This document shows, piece by piece, positions 27,131 through 36,337 of a DNA stretch of 55,653 nucleotides; positions within the stretch are counted from its first letter, which is position 1, and each line of letters opens with the position of its first letter. The stretch covers positions 1-55,653 of the forward strand of contig NZ_LZIR01000063.1 of NCBI RefSeq assembly GCF_001667035.1. The letters run 5' to 3'. The DNA is from Mycobacterium sp. 852002-51057_SCH5723018 (GTDB lineage: Bacteria; Actinomycetota; Actinomycetes; Mycobacteriales; Mycobacteriaceae). The notes below the pieces were generated by a model, which did not search any database, had not been told where the DNA came from, and saw only the letters and a program-made list of their open reading frames with translations. The translations under genes were made by a program, and so were the position numbers.

Positions 27131-28276
27131 GTGTCTACCGAACAGTCCACGCCACTTGAGGCGGGCGAGAAGCCCACTCGTGCGCGCGGCGAAAGGCGCG
27201 GCTGGGGAGGTTGGATCGCCGGTGCCGCCCTGGCCGCGTTCGCGCTGTTCTTCATCGCGAATTGCCGTGTGGCCCTTGACCCTCGTGTGGCCAACCCGAA
27301 TGTGCAGGGCCGGCCGCGCCCGGTGAAGTTCTCGTTCGGGCTGGACTACATCACCTTCCTGGATGCTGCCACCGTGGTTGCGCTGATCGTTCTGTTGATT
27401 GTCTTCGTCAGGGGCTGGCGCCGGAATCCTGGTAGCCCGGTGATGTTGATGTTCTTGTGTACCACGCTGATCGTGTGGCAGGACCCGATCATGAACTGGT
27501 CACCGTTCGCCGTCTACAACCCCGATCTCGTGCACTGGCCGGAATCGTGGCCGCTGGTGTCGTTGTCGCCGACCGTCGAACCGTTCGTGGTCTTCGGTTA
27601 CGTGATGTTCTATTTCGGCCCATACTTCCCAGGGATATGGATCCTGCGCAAGCTGCAGGCCCGGCGGGGGCCTGAGGCGTTCGTGTCACGGCACCCGCTC
27701 ATCTGCCTGGGCGCGATAGTCCTGGTGGTCGGGTTCGTCATGGATGCCATGCTGGAGAACACGTTGATCCACTGGGGCATGTACATCTACTCGCAGGTGA
27801 TCCCGTGGGGTTCGGTGTTCACCGGCACCACATTCCAGTTCCCGCTGATCTGGGAGTCGTTCTCGGTGACGTTCGTGATGGTGCCGGCGGCGATCCTGTG
27901 CTATCGCGACGACACCGGCAAATCGGTGGCCGAGAAGCTCGCGGCCAAGGCCCGGATATTCCCGACGCGTCCGGTGCTCGGCACCTTCCTGGTGATGTTC
28001 GCCATCATCAACGTGTCCTACTTCACGTACGGCGCGTGGTTCTGGGCCATCAAGGCCAGCCACGCGGCCACCTCGGTGGCTTGCCCCTGGCCCTATCCCG
28101 AGGCCAAAGTCTATGACCCGCAAGGCTATTACGAGAAGGCAGGCGCTCTAGGCCCCTACTCAGTCGGCATCTGGTCGACCTGGGCGAGCGGGGAACCGCA
28201 CGGGCGGCCGCACGTCGACCCGCCGCCGCCGGGCCAAGGTGCCTGCGCGACTTCGGTCTCGGGCAAGAATGGCTGA
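27131..28276 (+). CDS. AveC-like (spirocyclase family) membrane protein
   Basis: 381 residues: a basic cytoplasmic N-terminus, about seven hydrophobic helices between residues 28 and 305 (first WIAGAALAAFALFFIANC), and a Pro-rich C-terminal tail. It resembles the AveC family, whose founding member in avermectin biosynthesis acts on a polyketide backbone (spiroketal formation and dehydration). Its conserved-looking polar stretch LENTLIHWGMYIYSQ lies between helices and may form the reaction site. GTG start 27131, three bases after the stop of the binding-protein gene; its stop overlaps the next gene. In mycobacteria such proteins have no defined substrate; by context it may modify or transport the cluster substrate. 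Confidence 0.75.
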   Translation: MSTEQSTPLEAGEKPTRARGERRGWGGWIAGAALAAFALFFIANCRVALDPRVANPNVQGRPRPVKFSFGLDYITFLDAATVVALIVLLIVFVRGWRRNPGSPVMLMFLCTTLIVWQDPIMNWSPFAVYNPDLVHWPESWPLVSLSPTVEPFVVFGYVMFYFGPYFPGIWILRKLQARRGPEAFVSRHPLICLGAIVLVVGFVMDAMLENTLIHWGMYIYSQVIPWGSVFTGTTFQFPLIWESFSVTFVMVPAAILCYRDDTGKSVAEKLAAKARIFPTRPVLGTFLVMFAIINVSYFTYGAWFWAIKASHAATSVACPWPYPEAKVYDPQGYYEKAGALGPYSVGIWSTWASGEPHGRPHVDPPPPGQGACATSVSGKNG

Positions 28277-29249
28277 ACCGCGCTCCGTCGTCATCACCGG
28301 CGCGTCCCGCGGACTGGGGTTCGCCTCGGCGGTGCGCCTGTATGGGGAGGGCTGGCGTGTGGTCGCGGCCATGCGGCCGCCCGACCTGGGGATGGCGCGG
28401 CTGCGGGACGCTATTCGGGAAACAATGGGCACCATACCCGAAGACGATCGTTTGATCTGTGTTCAGCTCGACCTGGTGGACGCCGCGTCGATTGCCGCGG
28501 CGGCCAAGGCGATCGAAGAGGCCGTCGGAGCGCCGTATGCGCTTGTGCACAACGCCGGCATCTCCGCCGCCGGAATGGTCGAGGAGACCGATATGGCGTT
28601 GTGGCAGACCATGTTCGACACCGCCGTGCGTGGTCCCGTCGCGCTCACCAAGGCCTTGTTGCCGTCGATGCGGGCGGCGGGGGAGGGGCGCATCGTGCTG
28701 GTGTCCAGTGCCGCCGGGGTGCGCGGTCAACCGGGTACCGCGCCGTACTCCGCGGTCAAGGGGGCCTTGGAGCGGTGGGGTGAGTCGATGGCCGCCGAGA
28801 TCGCGCCGTTCGGCCTCGGCGTCACCGTATTGGTGGCTGGCATGTACGACACCGACATCATCACGGACGCGGGCACCATCGACGACCGCGATTTCAACGG
28901 GCCGTACGCCCGGCTGCACAACACCATGAACACCCGCGGGCGGTTCGCGATCAGATTCGCCCGGACACCCGAGCGGTTCACCGACGGACTGGTCAAGGCG
29001 CTAGGCGACCGCGCGCCGTTCCGCCGCCGCGGGGTGGGACCCGACGCCTCGATGCTCTTGGCGCTCAACAGGATCCTCCCGTCTTCGGCCATGCACCACG
29101 TGTCCCGCATCGTGCTGGGCATACCGAGGCGGGGTTCGATGCGCGGCGGGGCGTACCCATTGACGGCGAGCCAAAAAGCCCTGCTCTTTGCGGCGCGGAT
29201 AATTCCGCCGCGGGTGTTGCAGCGCTTGGCGAGCCGAAGAGCAAATTGA
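28269..29249 (+). CDS. SDR family NAD(P)-dependent oxidoreductase
   Basis: 326 residues. Cofactor loop VVITGASRGLGFASAVRL, VHNAGISAAG, catalytic SSAAGVRGQPGTAPYSAVKGA (Ser/Tyr/Lys), and a C-terminal part of ~90 residues longer than a classic SDR. ATG 28269 lies 8 bp inside the end of the AveC-like gene, so it is read by translational coupling; no separate ribosome site is visible. It probably oxidises an alcohol made by the neighbouring P450. Confidence 0.9.
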   Translation: MAEPRSVVITGASRGLGFASAVRLYGEGWRVVAAMRPPDLGMARLRDAIRETMGTIPEDDRLICVQLDLVDAASIAAAAKAIEEAVGAPYALVHNAGISAAGMVEETDMALWQTMFDTAVRGPVALTKALLPSMRAAGEGRIVLVSSAAGVRGQPGTAPYSAVKGALERWGESMAAEIAPFGLGVTVLVAGMYDTDIITDAGTIDDRDFNGPYARLHNTMNTRGRFAIRFARTPERFTDGLVKALGDRAPFRRRGVGPDASMLLALNRILPSSAMHHVSRIVLGIPRRGSMRGGAYPLTASQKALLFAARIIPPRVLQRLASRRAN

Positions 29250-29259
29250 AGGAGCACTG

Positions 29260-30474
29260 ATGGAACAACTTTTCGACGACCTGGATGACTTCGGCGCCTT
29301 CGACGACGCGGTGTCCGGCGACGTGCGCGACCCCTACACGGAACTGGCGCGGCTGCGCCGCGAGGAACCGGTTCAACGCCTGGATGCCTCCGGCATGCCG
29401 CACGAGGAGTCCAAGCCGGTCTTCATCGTCTACCGCTACGAGGAAGCCCAGCAGATGTTGCGCGACAACGAGACGTTCTCGTCGGCGGCCGTCATCGCGG
29501 CGTTCGGACCGGTGCTGGGCGAAGGCGTGATGCTCGGCATGGACGAGCCGGTGCACGGGCGGTTGCGGTCGCTGGTGTCGAAGGCGTTCTCGCAGAAGGC
29601 CTTGGCGCGCTGGGAGGACGAGCTGGTCGGGCGCGTCGCCAATAGCCTGATCGACAAGTTCGCGGCCAACGGCAAGGCTGACCTGGTCAAGGAGTTCACC
29701 TTCGATTACCCCAGCCAGATCATCGCCGGCCTGCTGGGCCTGCCGCAGGAGGACTACCCGCAGTTTCAGCGCTGGTCCATATCGTTGCTGAGCTGGATCC
29801 TGAATCCAGAACGCGGCCTTGCGGCGTCGGCCGCGCTATGCGAGTACTTCGCACCGATCCTCGAAGCTCGGCGCGCCGAACCGCGGGATGATCTGATCAG
29901 CGGGCTTGCCCAGGCCGAAATCGACGGAGAGAAGCTCGCGGACGAGGAGATCTACTCGTTTTTGCGCCTGCTCCTGCCCGCCGGAGTGGAGACGACGTAC
30001 CGCGCCCTGGGGAGTCTGCTTTTCGCGTTGCTGTCAAACCCAGTGCAGTTGGAAGCCATCCGCGCGGACCGGTCGCTGCTGCCGCAGGCCATCGAAGAGG
30101 GGGTGCGCTGGGAACCGCCCCTGCTGACCATCACCCGGATGGCCACCCGCGACACCGAGCTCGGCGGGGTGCCCATACCGGCCGGCTCGACGGTGATGCC
30201 GATGCTCGGAGCCGCCAACCGGCAGGAGGACCGCTACCTCGATCCGGACAGGTTCGACATCTTCCGCACGCCCAAGGGAAACCTGGGGTGGGGGCACGGC
30301 GTGCACGTCTGCCTCGGAATGCACCTGGCGCGGCTGGAAATGCGCACCGCCGTCAACCTCCTGCTCGACCGGTTGCCGAACCTTCGGCTGGACCCCGATG
30401 GGGATGACCCACACATCCGCGGGCAGGTCTTCCGGTCGCCGACTGCCCTTCCGGTGCTGTTCGACGCCCGGTAG
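29260..30474 (+). CDS. cytochrome P450
   Basis: 404 residues with the complete bacterial P450 set: I-helix LLLPAGVETTYRAL (AGxET), K-helix EEGVRWEPP (ExxR) and heme loop LGWGHGVHVCLGMHLARLE (Cys ligand). ATG at 29260 has GAAGGAG upstream and lies 10 bp after the SDR gene in the same operon. It should hydroxylate a hydrophobic substrate with electrons from a ferredoxin; none is encoded beside it. The acidic N-terminus (LFDDLDDFGAFDDAVSG) is common among mycobacterial P450s acting on lipids and terpenoids. The CYP family is not assigned. Confidence 0.95.
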   Translation: MEQLFDDLDDFGAFDDAVSGDVRDPYTELARLRREEPVQRLDASGMPHEESKPVFIVYRYEEAQQMLRDNETFSSAAVIAAFGPVLGEGVMLGMDEPVHGRLRSLVSKAFSQKALARWEDELVGRVANSLIDKFAANGKADLVKEFTFDYPSQIIAGLLGLPQEDYPQFQRWSISLLSWILNPERGLAASAALCEYFAPILEARRAEPRDDLISGLAQAEIDGEKLADEEIYSFLRLLLPAGVETTYRALGSLLFALLSNPVQLEAIRADRSLLPQAIEEGVRWEPPLLTITRMATRDTELGGVPIPAGSTVMPMLGAANRQEDRYLDPDRFDIFRTPKGNLGWGHGVHVCLGMHLARLEMRTAVNLLLDRLPNLRLDPDGDDPHIRGQVFRSPTALPVLFDAR

Positions 30475-30565
30475 CGAACCCCAGCACCGGTTGCACCTTG
30501 CCAATCGGCTAGTTTCCAGTAAGGCTCTCCGTAGCCCCTCAACGACTCAGAAGAGAGTGACAAAC

Positions 30566-32050
30566 ATGACTGAGGCTGTAAAGGTCCGGTTCGAGCCCAA
30601 GATGATGATCGACGGCCAGCTCGTCGATGGTCAGGCCGGCACCTTCACCAACATCAACCCGGCTACCGAGGAGCCGCTCGGCGAGGTTGCGGACGCCTCG
30701 ACGGAGGACATGCACCGGGCCATCGACGCCGCCCGCCGCGCCTTCGACGAGACCGACTGGTCGACCAACCGCGCGCTGCGCCAGCGCTGCCTGTTACAGC
30801 TGCACGAGGCGATCGAGGCCGAGAAGGAAGAACTGCGCGAGGAGCTCATCCTCGAGGTCGGCTCACCCCGGGCGATCACCTTCGGCCCCCAGCTGGACGC
30901 CCCGCTGGAAGACGGGCTCCGCTATCCGGCGAGGCTGATCGACGAGTACCCGTGGGAAACCGACCTGGGCGACAAGGTGATCAGCCTGACCGGCACCCTG
31001 ACCACCCGCAAGGTCTGGCGGGAGCCGGTGGGCGTGGTCGGCGCCATCGTGCCATGGAACTTTCCGTTCGAAGTCACCATCAACAAGATCGGCCAGGCGC
31101 TCGCCACCGGCAACACCGTCGTGCTCAAACCGGCGCCGGACACGCCGTTCAACGCCACCCGGCTGGGCCGCCTGATCGCCGAGAAGACCGACATCCCATC
31201 GGGTGTCGTCAACGTCGTCACCGCATCGGACCACCTGGTGGGCGAGGAGCTCACGCTGTCGCCGAAGGTGGACCTGATCTCGTTCACCGGATCCACCGCG
31301 GTCGGCAAGCGGATCATGGAAAAGGGCGCCGCGACGATGAAGCGGCTGTTCCTCGAACTCGGCGGCAAGTCGGCCACCATCGTCCTGGAAGACGCCGATT
31401 TCGGGCTGGCGTGCGCGATCGGCATCGCGCCGTGCATGCATGCCGGGCAGGGCTGCGCCAATCCCACCCGGATGCTGCTGCCGCGGTCCCGCTACGACGA
31501 GGGTGTGGCGATCCTCAAGAGCATTTACGAGAACGTCATGCCGGGCGACCCGCAGGACCCCGGAACGCTGTGTGGCCCGGTTATTTCGGACAAGCAGCGC
31601 AAGCGCGTGCTCGGCTACATCAGCAAGGGCGTCGAAGAGGGGGCCACGGCGCTGGTCGGCGGGCCCGACGCGCCCACCGGCTTCGACAAGGGGTTCTTTG
31701 TTCGCCCAACGCTTTTCACCGATGTCGACAACTCCATGGCGATCGCCCAGGAGGAGATCTTCGGCCCGGTGCTAGTCGTCATCCCGTTCGACGACGAGGA
31801 GGACGCGATCCGAATCGCCAACGACAGCGTCTACGGATTGGCCGGCAACGTGATGTCGGGATCTTTGGAGCGTTCGTTGGCGGTGGCAAGAAGGATCAAG
31901 GCCGGGTTCATGGGCGTCAACGGCGGCGCCCCGTACGGCGCTGACACCCCGTTCGGGGGGTATAAGGCCAGCGGGGTGGGCCGCCAGAACGGTGTCGCCG
32001 GCTTCGACCAGTACACCGAAGTCAAGTCGGTGGCATATCCCGCCGTGTGA
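30566..32050 (+). CDS. NAD(P)-dependent aldehyde dehydrogenase
   Basis: 495 residues from MTEAVKVRFEPKMMIDGQLV. Standard ALDH motifs: VPWNFPFEVTINKIGQALATG, FTGSTAVGKRIM, the Glu in LELGGKSA, the catalytic Cys in HAGQGCANPTR, and EEIFGPVLVV near the end. Oxidises an aldehyde to the acid, a logical step after P450 hydroxylation and SDR oxidation by the two upstream genes. ATG 30566 lies 91 bp after the P450 gene; AGAGAG precedes it. No cluster motif in the gap, so it is probably read from the upstream operon. Confidence 0.95.
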   Translation: MTEAVKVRFEPKMMIDGQLVDGQAGTFTNINPATEEPLGEVADASTEDMHRAIDAARRAFDETDWSTNRALRQRCLLQLHEAIEAEKEELREELILEVGSPRAITFGPQLDAPLEDGLRYPARLIDEYPWETDLGDKVISLTGTLTTRKVWREPVGVVGAIVPWNFPFEVTINKIGQALATGNTVVLKPAPDTPFNATRLGRLIAEKTDIPSGVVNVVTASDHLVGEELTLSPKVDLISFTGSTAVGKRIMEKGAATMKRLFLELGGKSATIVLEDADFGLACAIGIAPCMHAGQGCANPTRMLLPRSRYDEGVAILKSIYENVMPGDPQDPGTLCGPVISDKQRKRVLGYISKGVEEGATALVGGPDAPTGFDKGFFVRPTLFTDVDNSMAIAQEEIFGPVLVVIPFDDEEDAIRIANDSVYGLAGNVMSGSLERSLAVARRIKAGFMGVNGGAPYGADTPFGGYKASGVGRQNGVAGFDQYTEVKSVAYPAV

Positions 32051-32108
32051 AAGACGGCTAAAAGGCCCGAGATTGCCGTCTGGGCTGTGATCTCGGCGCA
32101 AGCAAGCG

Positions 32109-32768
32109 ATGCAAGGGGACCGGGAGTTCGTCTTCGCCGCCGTCGCCGACGAGCGGCGGCGGCTGGCTAGCCTGCTGGGCGGCCTGGACGCCGCGCAGTT
32201 GGCGACGCCGAGCCTGTGTGCCGGCTGGGACGTGAAGACAGTCGCCGCACACATCGTCAGCACGGTCGTCGACGGTACCGGGACTTTCCTACGGCTCGCC
32301 CTGCGCCGGGGAAGCATGGCTCGCGCCATCGACGAGCTGGCGCGGCGCCGTGCGCGGCTGCCGGCGGACGAGATCGTCGCGAGCCTGCATGGGTGTGCGG
32401 ATCGCCGAATCAGTCCGCCGTTGTTCGGGCCCCTGGATCCGCTTGCCGACGTCCTGGTGCACGGGGGCGACATGAGGATCCCGCTCGGCAAGCCCTTCAC
32501 GCCGGACCCTTACTTGGCGGCGTTGGCGATGGACTTTTTGACCGGTCCGTGGCGGTTCGGCTTCGTCCCCTTGGGCCTTCGACGCGGGATATGCCTGCGC
32601 GCCACCGACATTGGCCGGGAATGGGGCACCGGTGCCGAGATTCGTGGACCGGTGGGCGCCTTGATGATGACACTGAGCGGCCGGACCGCGCTGCTGCATC
32701 TGCTCGACGGGCCGGGCTTGGCATTGCTGCGCGAGCGGCTGCCCGATCCACCCGATCGTTTGACCTAA
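32109..32768 (+). CDS. maleylpyruvate-isomerase/DinB-type (MDMPI, TIGR03083-like) protein
   Basis: 219 residues. The N-terminal four-helix MDMPI domain shows LCAGWDVKTVAAHIV (metal His) and DVLVHGGDMRIPLG (second His and Asp), the residues that bind a divalent metal in mycothiol-dependent enzymes of this superfamily. Likely a mycothiol-dependent isomerase or transferase in the cytosol; substrate unknown. The ATG at 32109 lies 58 bp after the aldehyde dehydrogenase stop. Its last codons contain motif site 7, the control element of the next P450 gene. Confidence 0.8.
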   Translation: MQGDREFVFAAVADERRRLASLLGGLDAAQLATPSLCAGWDVKTVAAHIVSTVVDGTGTFLRLALRRGSMARAIDELARRRARLPADEIVASLHGCADRRISPPLFGPLDPLADVLVHGGDMRIPLGKPFTPDPYLAALAMDFLTGPWRFGFVPLGLRRGICLRATDIGREWGTGAEIRGPVGALMMTLSGRTALLHLLDGPGLALLRERLPDPPDRLT

Positions 32769-32777
32769 CTTTTGTTC
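32761..32777 (-). promoter_or_regulatory. cluster motif site 7 (GAACAAAAGTTAGGTCA)
   Basis: Minus-strand copy of the 17-bp element, 47 bp upstream of the second P450 gene. It overlaps the end of the MDMPI gene, including its TAA stop (32766-32768), paralleling site 3. Confidence 0.6.
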
Positions 32778-32824
32778 CGTCCTAGGCTGGAGAGGCCAGA
32801 CGGTGCAGGGGAGGGTATGAGGAA

Positions 32825-34090
32825 ATGAGTGATTTCGAGTCGGTCGATTTCTTCACCGACGCGTCGCTGATCCCCGACCCCTATTCCTATTTCGACCACT
32901 TGCGCGGGCGTTGCCCGGTGCTGCCGCAGCCCGAACACGGGGTCGTGACCGTAACGGGGCACCGGGAAGCCCTGGCGGTGTACAAGGATTCGGCGTTTTC
33001 CTCATGCGTTTCGGTGGCGGGCCCGTTCTCCGGCTTGCCGTTCGAGCCTCAGGGTGACGACATCGGTGAGCTGATCGAGCGGCATCGTTCGCAGATCCCG
33101 ATGAGCGAACACATTGTGACGCAGGACCCGCCGGATCACACCAAAACCCGCGGGTTGCTCAGCCGCCTGCTGACCCCCAAGCGGCTCAAGGAAAACGAAG
33201 ACTTCATGTGGCGGCTCGCCGACGCGCAGCTCGACGAATTCGTGTCCCGCGGAACGTGTGAGTTCCTCGACGAGTACGCACGGCCGTTTTCCGGGTTGGT
33301 GATCGCCGACCTTCTCGGGGTTCCCCCGGAAGATCACCAGGAGTTCCGAATTGTCTTTTCCGGCCAGGTTGCGGGCAGCATCGAGGACGATTCGGTGACG
33401 CGCGCGCACAATCCGCTGGAGTGGCTCGACGAGAAGTTCACCGCCTACATCACCGAGCGCCGGCGAGAGCCACGATCCGACGTGCTGACCGAACTGGCTC
33501 AGGCGAAGTATCCTGACGGCTCGACTCCTGAGGTCATCGACGTCGTCCGGCTAGCCACGTTCCTTTTCGCGGCGGGTCAGGAGACCACCACCAAGCTGCT
33601 CAGCTTCGGCATGCGAATGATCGCGGAGAGCGCGGAGATTCAAGCGTCGCTTCGCGACGACCGCAGCAAGATACCAGTCTTCGTCGAGGAGACGCTGCGC
33701 ATGGAAAGCCCCGTCAAGTGCCACTTCCGCATGGCGCGCACCGCCACATCGATCGGTGACACCAAGATCCCGGCGGGCGCCACGGTGATGTTGCTGCCCG
33801 GGGCGAGCAACCGGGACCCGCAAAAGTTCGCCGAGCCCAGCGAGTTTCGCATCGACCGCCCGAACGTCCGCGAGCACGTGGCGTTCGGCCGCGGCAACCA
33901 CTCGTGCCCGGGCGCGCCGCTGGCGCGAGCGGAGGGGCGAATTTCGCTGAACCGCATCCTCGACCGGATGTCGGGCATCGCCATTCTCGAGGCCAAGCAC
34001 GGGCCGCCGGACGCCCGCCAATACACCTACGAGCCGACCTGGCAGATGCGCGGGCTCACCGAGCTGCACCTCGGCTTCACCCCGAAGTGA
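32825..34090 (+). CDS. cytochrome P450
   Basis: 421 residues with I-helix TFLFAAGQETTTKLL, ExxR in EETLRMESP, and heme loop VAFGRGNHSCPGAPLARAE, all canonical. ATG 32825 directly follows GAGGAA. It is not close in sequence to the P450 at 29260 (different substrate-recognition regions), so the cluster has two distinct monooxygenases. Controlled from motif site 7; its stop overlaps the acyltransferase gene (GTGA), forming a two-gene operon. Substrate unknown, presumably a later intermediate of the same pathway. Confidence 0.95.
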   Translation: MSDFESVDFFTDASLIPDPYSYFDHLRGRCPVLPQPEHGVVTVTGHREALAVYKDSAFSSCVSVAGPFSGLPFEPQGDDIGELIERHRSQIPMSEHIVTQDPPDHTKTRGLLSRLLTPKRLKENEDFMWRLADAQLDEFVSRGTCEFLDEYARPFSGLVIADLLGVPPEDHQEFRIVFSGQVAGSIEDDSVTRAHNPLEWLDEKFTAYITERRREPRSDVLTELAQAKYPDGSTPEVIDVVRLATFLFAAGQETTTKLLSFGMRMIAESAEIQASLRDDRSKIPVFVEETLRMESPVKCHFRMARTATSIGDTKIPAGATVMLLPGASNRDPQKFAEPSEFRIDRPNVREHVAFGRGNHSCPGAPLARAEGRISLNRILDRMSGIAILEAKHGPPDARQYTYEPTWQMRGLTELHLGFTPK

Positions 34091-34878
34091 ACGACTCCGA
34101 GCTCACCCAGTGGGACCCCGGCTTCACCGAGAGGTTGGTCAAGGCGACCAAACCCCTTGCGCGCCGCTGGTTTCGCTTCGAGGTGCGGGGGCTGGAGAAC
34201 CTCACACGCGACGGTGGCGCGCTGGTCGTCGGCAACCACTCGGGCGGCATGCTGACACCCGATGTGCTGATCTTCGCCTCGGCGTTCTACGACAGGTTCG
34301 GATACGACCGACCGCTCTATACCCTGGGTCACGACGGGATGTTCGCCGGGCCGATGTCGGGTTGGCTGGGACGCCTCGGCGTGATCCGCGCCAACCCGAA
34401 AAACACTGCGGCCGCGCTCCGGTCGGGCGGCGTCGTGCTGGTGTTCCCCGGCGGCATCTACGATGCCTACCGGCCGACGCTGAGCGCGAACGTCGTCGAC
34501 TTCAACGGCCGCACCGGATACGTCAGGTCCGCCCTGGACGCGGGCGTGCCGATCGTCCCGGCGGTGTCCATCGGCGGCCAGGAGAGCCAGCTGTTCCTGA
34601 CCCGCGGGACCTGGCTGGCCAGGCGGCTCGGTCTGGGCCGGTGGCGGTCGGACATTCTGCCGATCACCGTGGGTTTCCCGTTCGGACTGAGCGTGATCGT
34701 GCCGCCCAACGTGCCGCTACCGACCAAGATCGTCACCGACGTGTTGGAGCCGATCGATGTCGCCGCCCTCTTCGGCGATGAGCCCGATATGGCAGACGTC
34801 GACGCGCACGTGCGTACCGTCATGCAGACGGCGCTTGACCGGCTGGCCCGGCAGCGGCGGTTTCCCGTCCTGGGTTAG
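34087..34878 (+). CDS. lysophospholipid-type acyltransferase (PlsC/DGAT-like)
   Basis: 263 residues. Acyltransferase block GNHSGGMLTPD with the catalytic His, then LGRLGVIRANPKNTAAALRSG and VLVFPGGIYDAYRP, which matches the mycobacterial 1-acylglycerol-phosphate/diacylglycerol acyltransferase-like family. GTG start at 34087 overlaps the P450 stop. It probably transfers an acyl chain from acyl-CoA to a hydroxylated acceptor at the membrane surface; in this setting it may esterify a hydroxylated cluster product. Converges with the wax-ester-synthase gene, overlapping it by 4 bp. Confidence 0.85.
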   Translation: MNDSELTQWDPGFTERLVKATKPLARRWFRFEVRGLENLTRDGGALVVGNHSGGMLTPDVLIFASAFYDRFGYDRPLYTLGHDGMFAGPMSGWLGRLGVIRANPKNTAAALRSGGVVLVFPGGIYDAYRPTLSANVVDFNGRTGYVRSALDAGVPIVPAVSIGGQESQLFLTRGTWLARRLGLGRWRSDILPITVGFPFGLSVIVPPNVPLPTKIVTDVLEPIDVAALFGDEPDMADVDAHVRTVMQTALDRLARQRRFPVLG

Positions 34879-36293
34879 GGCATCGCGGACTCCACCGTGG
34901 CCGGCTCGTCGGAAAATCCGGCCGCAGAGCGTATTTCGCCGAAGGCCTGAACCATGGCGTCGGTCACTTCATGGGTGTCGTCAAGGGTGGAGTCGTCGGC
35001 GATGACGGAGATGTTGAGCTGGTCGACGTAGCTCCACACGGTGATGTTGATGCCACATCCGGCAATCAGCGGGCCGGCCGAATAGATCTCGCTGACCGGG
35101 GCGCCGGCGAGGTGGCCCCGCGTGCGGGGCCCGGCCACATTGGACACCGGCACGTTGAACAGCCTGGTCCGCGCCTCCCGGCGCGCCAACCACCGGAACG
35201 CGAGGGGGGACGCAAACGGCGGCAAGTAGGTGATCAACTTGCCGTACAGCTCGGGGCCGAACAGCTCGTTGTTTTCCTTGGCGATCCCGGTGGCCAACGA
35301 GGCCAGCCGCACCCGTTCCAACGGATCGCCGATGTGGGTTGGCAGCGACACCGCCATGCCGCCGAGTTCGTTGCCGCTGATCCGGTGCAGGGACCTGTCC
35401 GTGCTGGCCGGCACCGACGCAATGATGGGCCGCTCCGCAGCGCCGTCGTAGCGCAACATCAATTGGCGCAGGGCGCCCGCGACCATCGACATCACCATGT
35501 CGTTGATGGTGATCCGCAAGTGCTTGCTGGTCTGTTTGACTTGCGCCATCGACAGCGTCGCGGTCGCGAACGTGCGCGCCGGTGAGACCAGATGGTTCAT
35601 GAAAGTCGGCGGCGCGTGCAGCATCCGGGCGAAGTCTGGCTGCGCGCCCCGTTCCCGCACCCGCCGGCGCAGCCGCCGCGCGCCGGAAAGTGCGTCGGTG
35701 ACCACCCCGGGCAGCGCGGCGAGTTGCTGCGCGTGGTCGCGCCCCGCCGCCCGCAGCAGTTCAGTCGTCGAAGGCGGTACGCAAGTCGTCTCGTTGTCGC
35801 GTTCGTCCTGCCTGGGCCCGTCCAGATCCATGAGCCTGGCCAGCAGATTGGCCGACGCGACCCCGTCGGCCAGGGCGTGGTGGATCTTGCCGACGATCGC
35901 GAATCTGTGACCGGCCATGCCTTCGGCAAAGTGGAACTCCCACAACGGACGGCTGCGATCCAGCGGGGTACTCGCGACGTCGCCGATCACCTTGTCGAGT
36001 TCTCGGCGGCCGCCGGGCGCAGGCACCTGAACGCGTCGCAGGTGGTAGTCGAAGTCGACGTCGCAGTTTTCCAGCCACATCGGATGATGGATTCGCCACG
36101 GGATGTCGACGAGCTTGTAGCGCAACGGATCCAACAGGTGCAACCGGCGGAGCAGCGTGCGGCGAAACACATCGAAGGTGAATTCGCCGTCGTAGCCGAA
36201 ACCGTCGACGACCGCGATTTTCAGTGTGTGGGTGTGCAGGTTCGATGTCTCGCTGTACAGGAGCATCGCATCCATGCCGTTGAGCCGCTTCAC
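34875..36293 (-). CDS. WS/DGAT (wax ester synthase / diacylglycerol acyltransferase) family protein
   Basis: 472 residues with the active-site motif HHALADG (138-144) in VGKIHHALADGVAS, and the C-terminal NVAGPRTRGHLAGAPV and MWSYVDQLNISVIADD-type blocks of the family. Such enzymes esterify acyl-CoA to diacylglycerol or fatty alcohol and build storage lipids. The start is GTG at 36291-36293 with GAGGCGGACG upstream; the internal ATG at 36275 would remove six residues. Motif site 8 lies 45 bp upstream, so it belongs to the regulon. With the other acyltransferase it suggests that the pathway ends in an esterified, stored lipid. Confidence 0.93.
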   Translation of the reverse strand: MKRLNGMDAMLLYSETSNLHTHTLKIAVVDGFGYDGEFTFDVFRRTLLRRLHLLDPLRYKLVDIPWRIHHPMWLENCDVDFDYHLRRVQVPAPGGRRELDKVIGDVASTPLDRSRPLWEFHFAEGMAGHRFAIVGKIHHALADGVASANLLARLMDLDGPRQDERDNETTCVPPSTTELLRAAGRDHAQQLAALPGVVTDALSGARRLRRRVRERGAQPDFARMLHAPPTFMNHLVSPARTFATATLSMAQVKQTSKHLRITINDMVMSMVAGALRQLMLRYDGAAERPIIASVPASTDRSLHRISGNELGGMAVSLPTHIGDPLERVRLASLATGIAKENNELFGPELYGKLITYLPPFASPLAFRWLARREARTRLFNVPVSNVAGPRTRGHLAGAPVSEIYSAGPLIAGCGINITVWSYVDQLNISVIADDSTLDDTHEVTDAMVQAFGEIRSAAGFSDEPATVESAMP

Positions 36294-36337
36294 CGTCCGC
36301 CTCGCTTTCGACTACAAAGCCAATACTGCCACGATCA

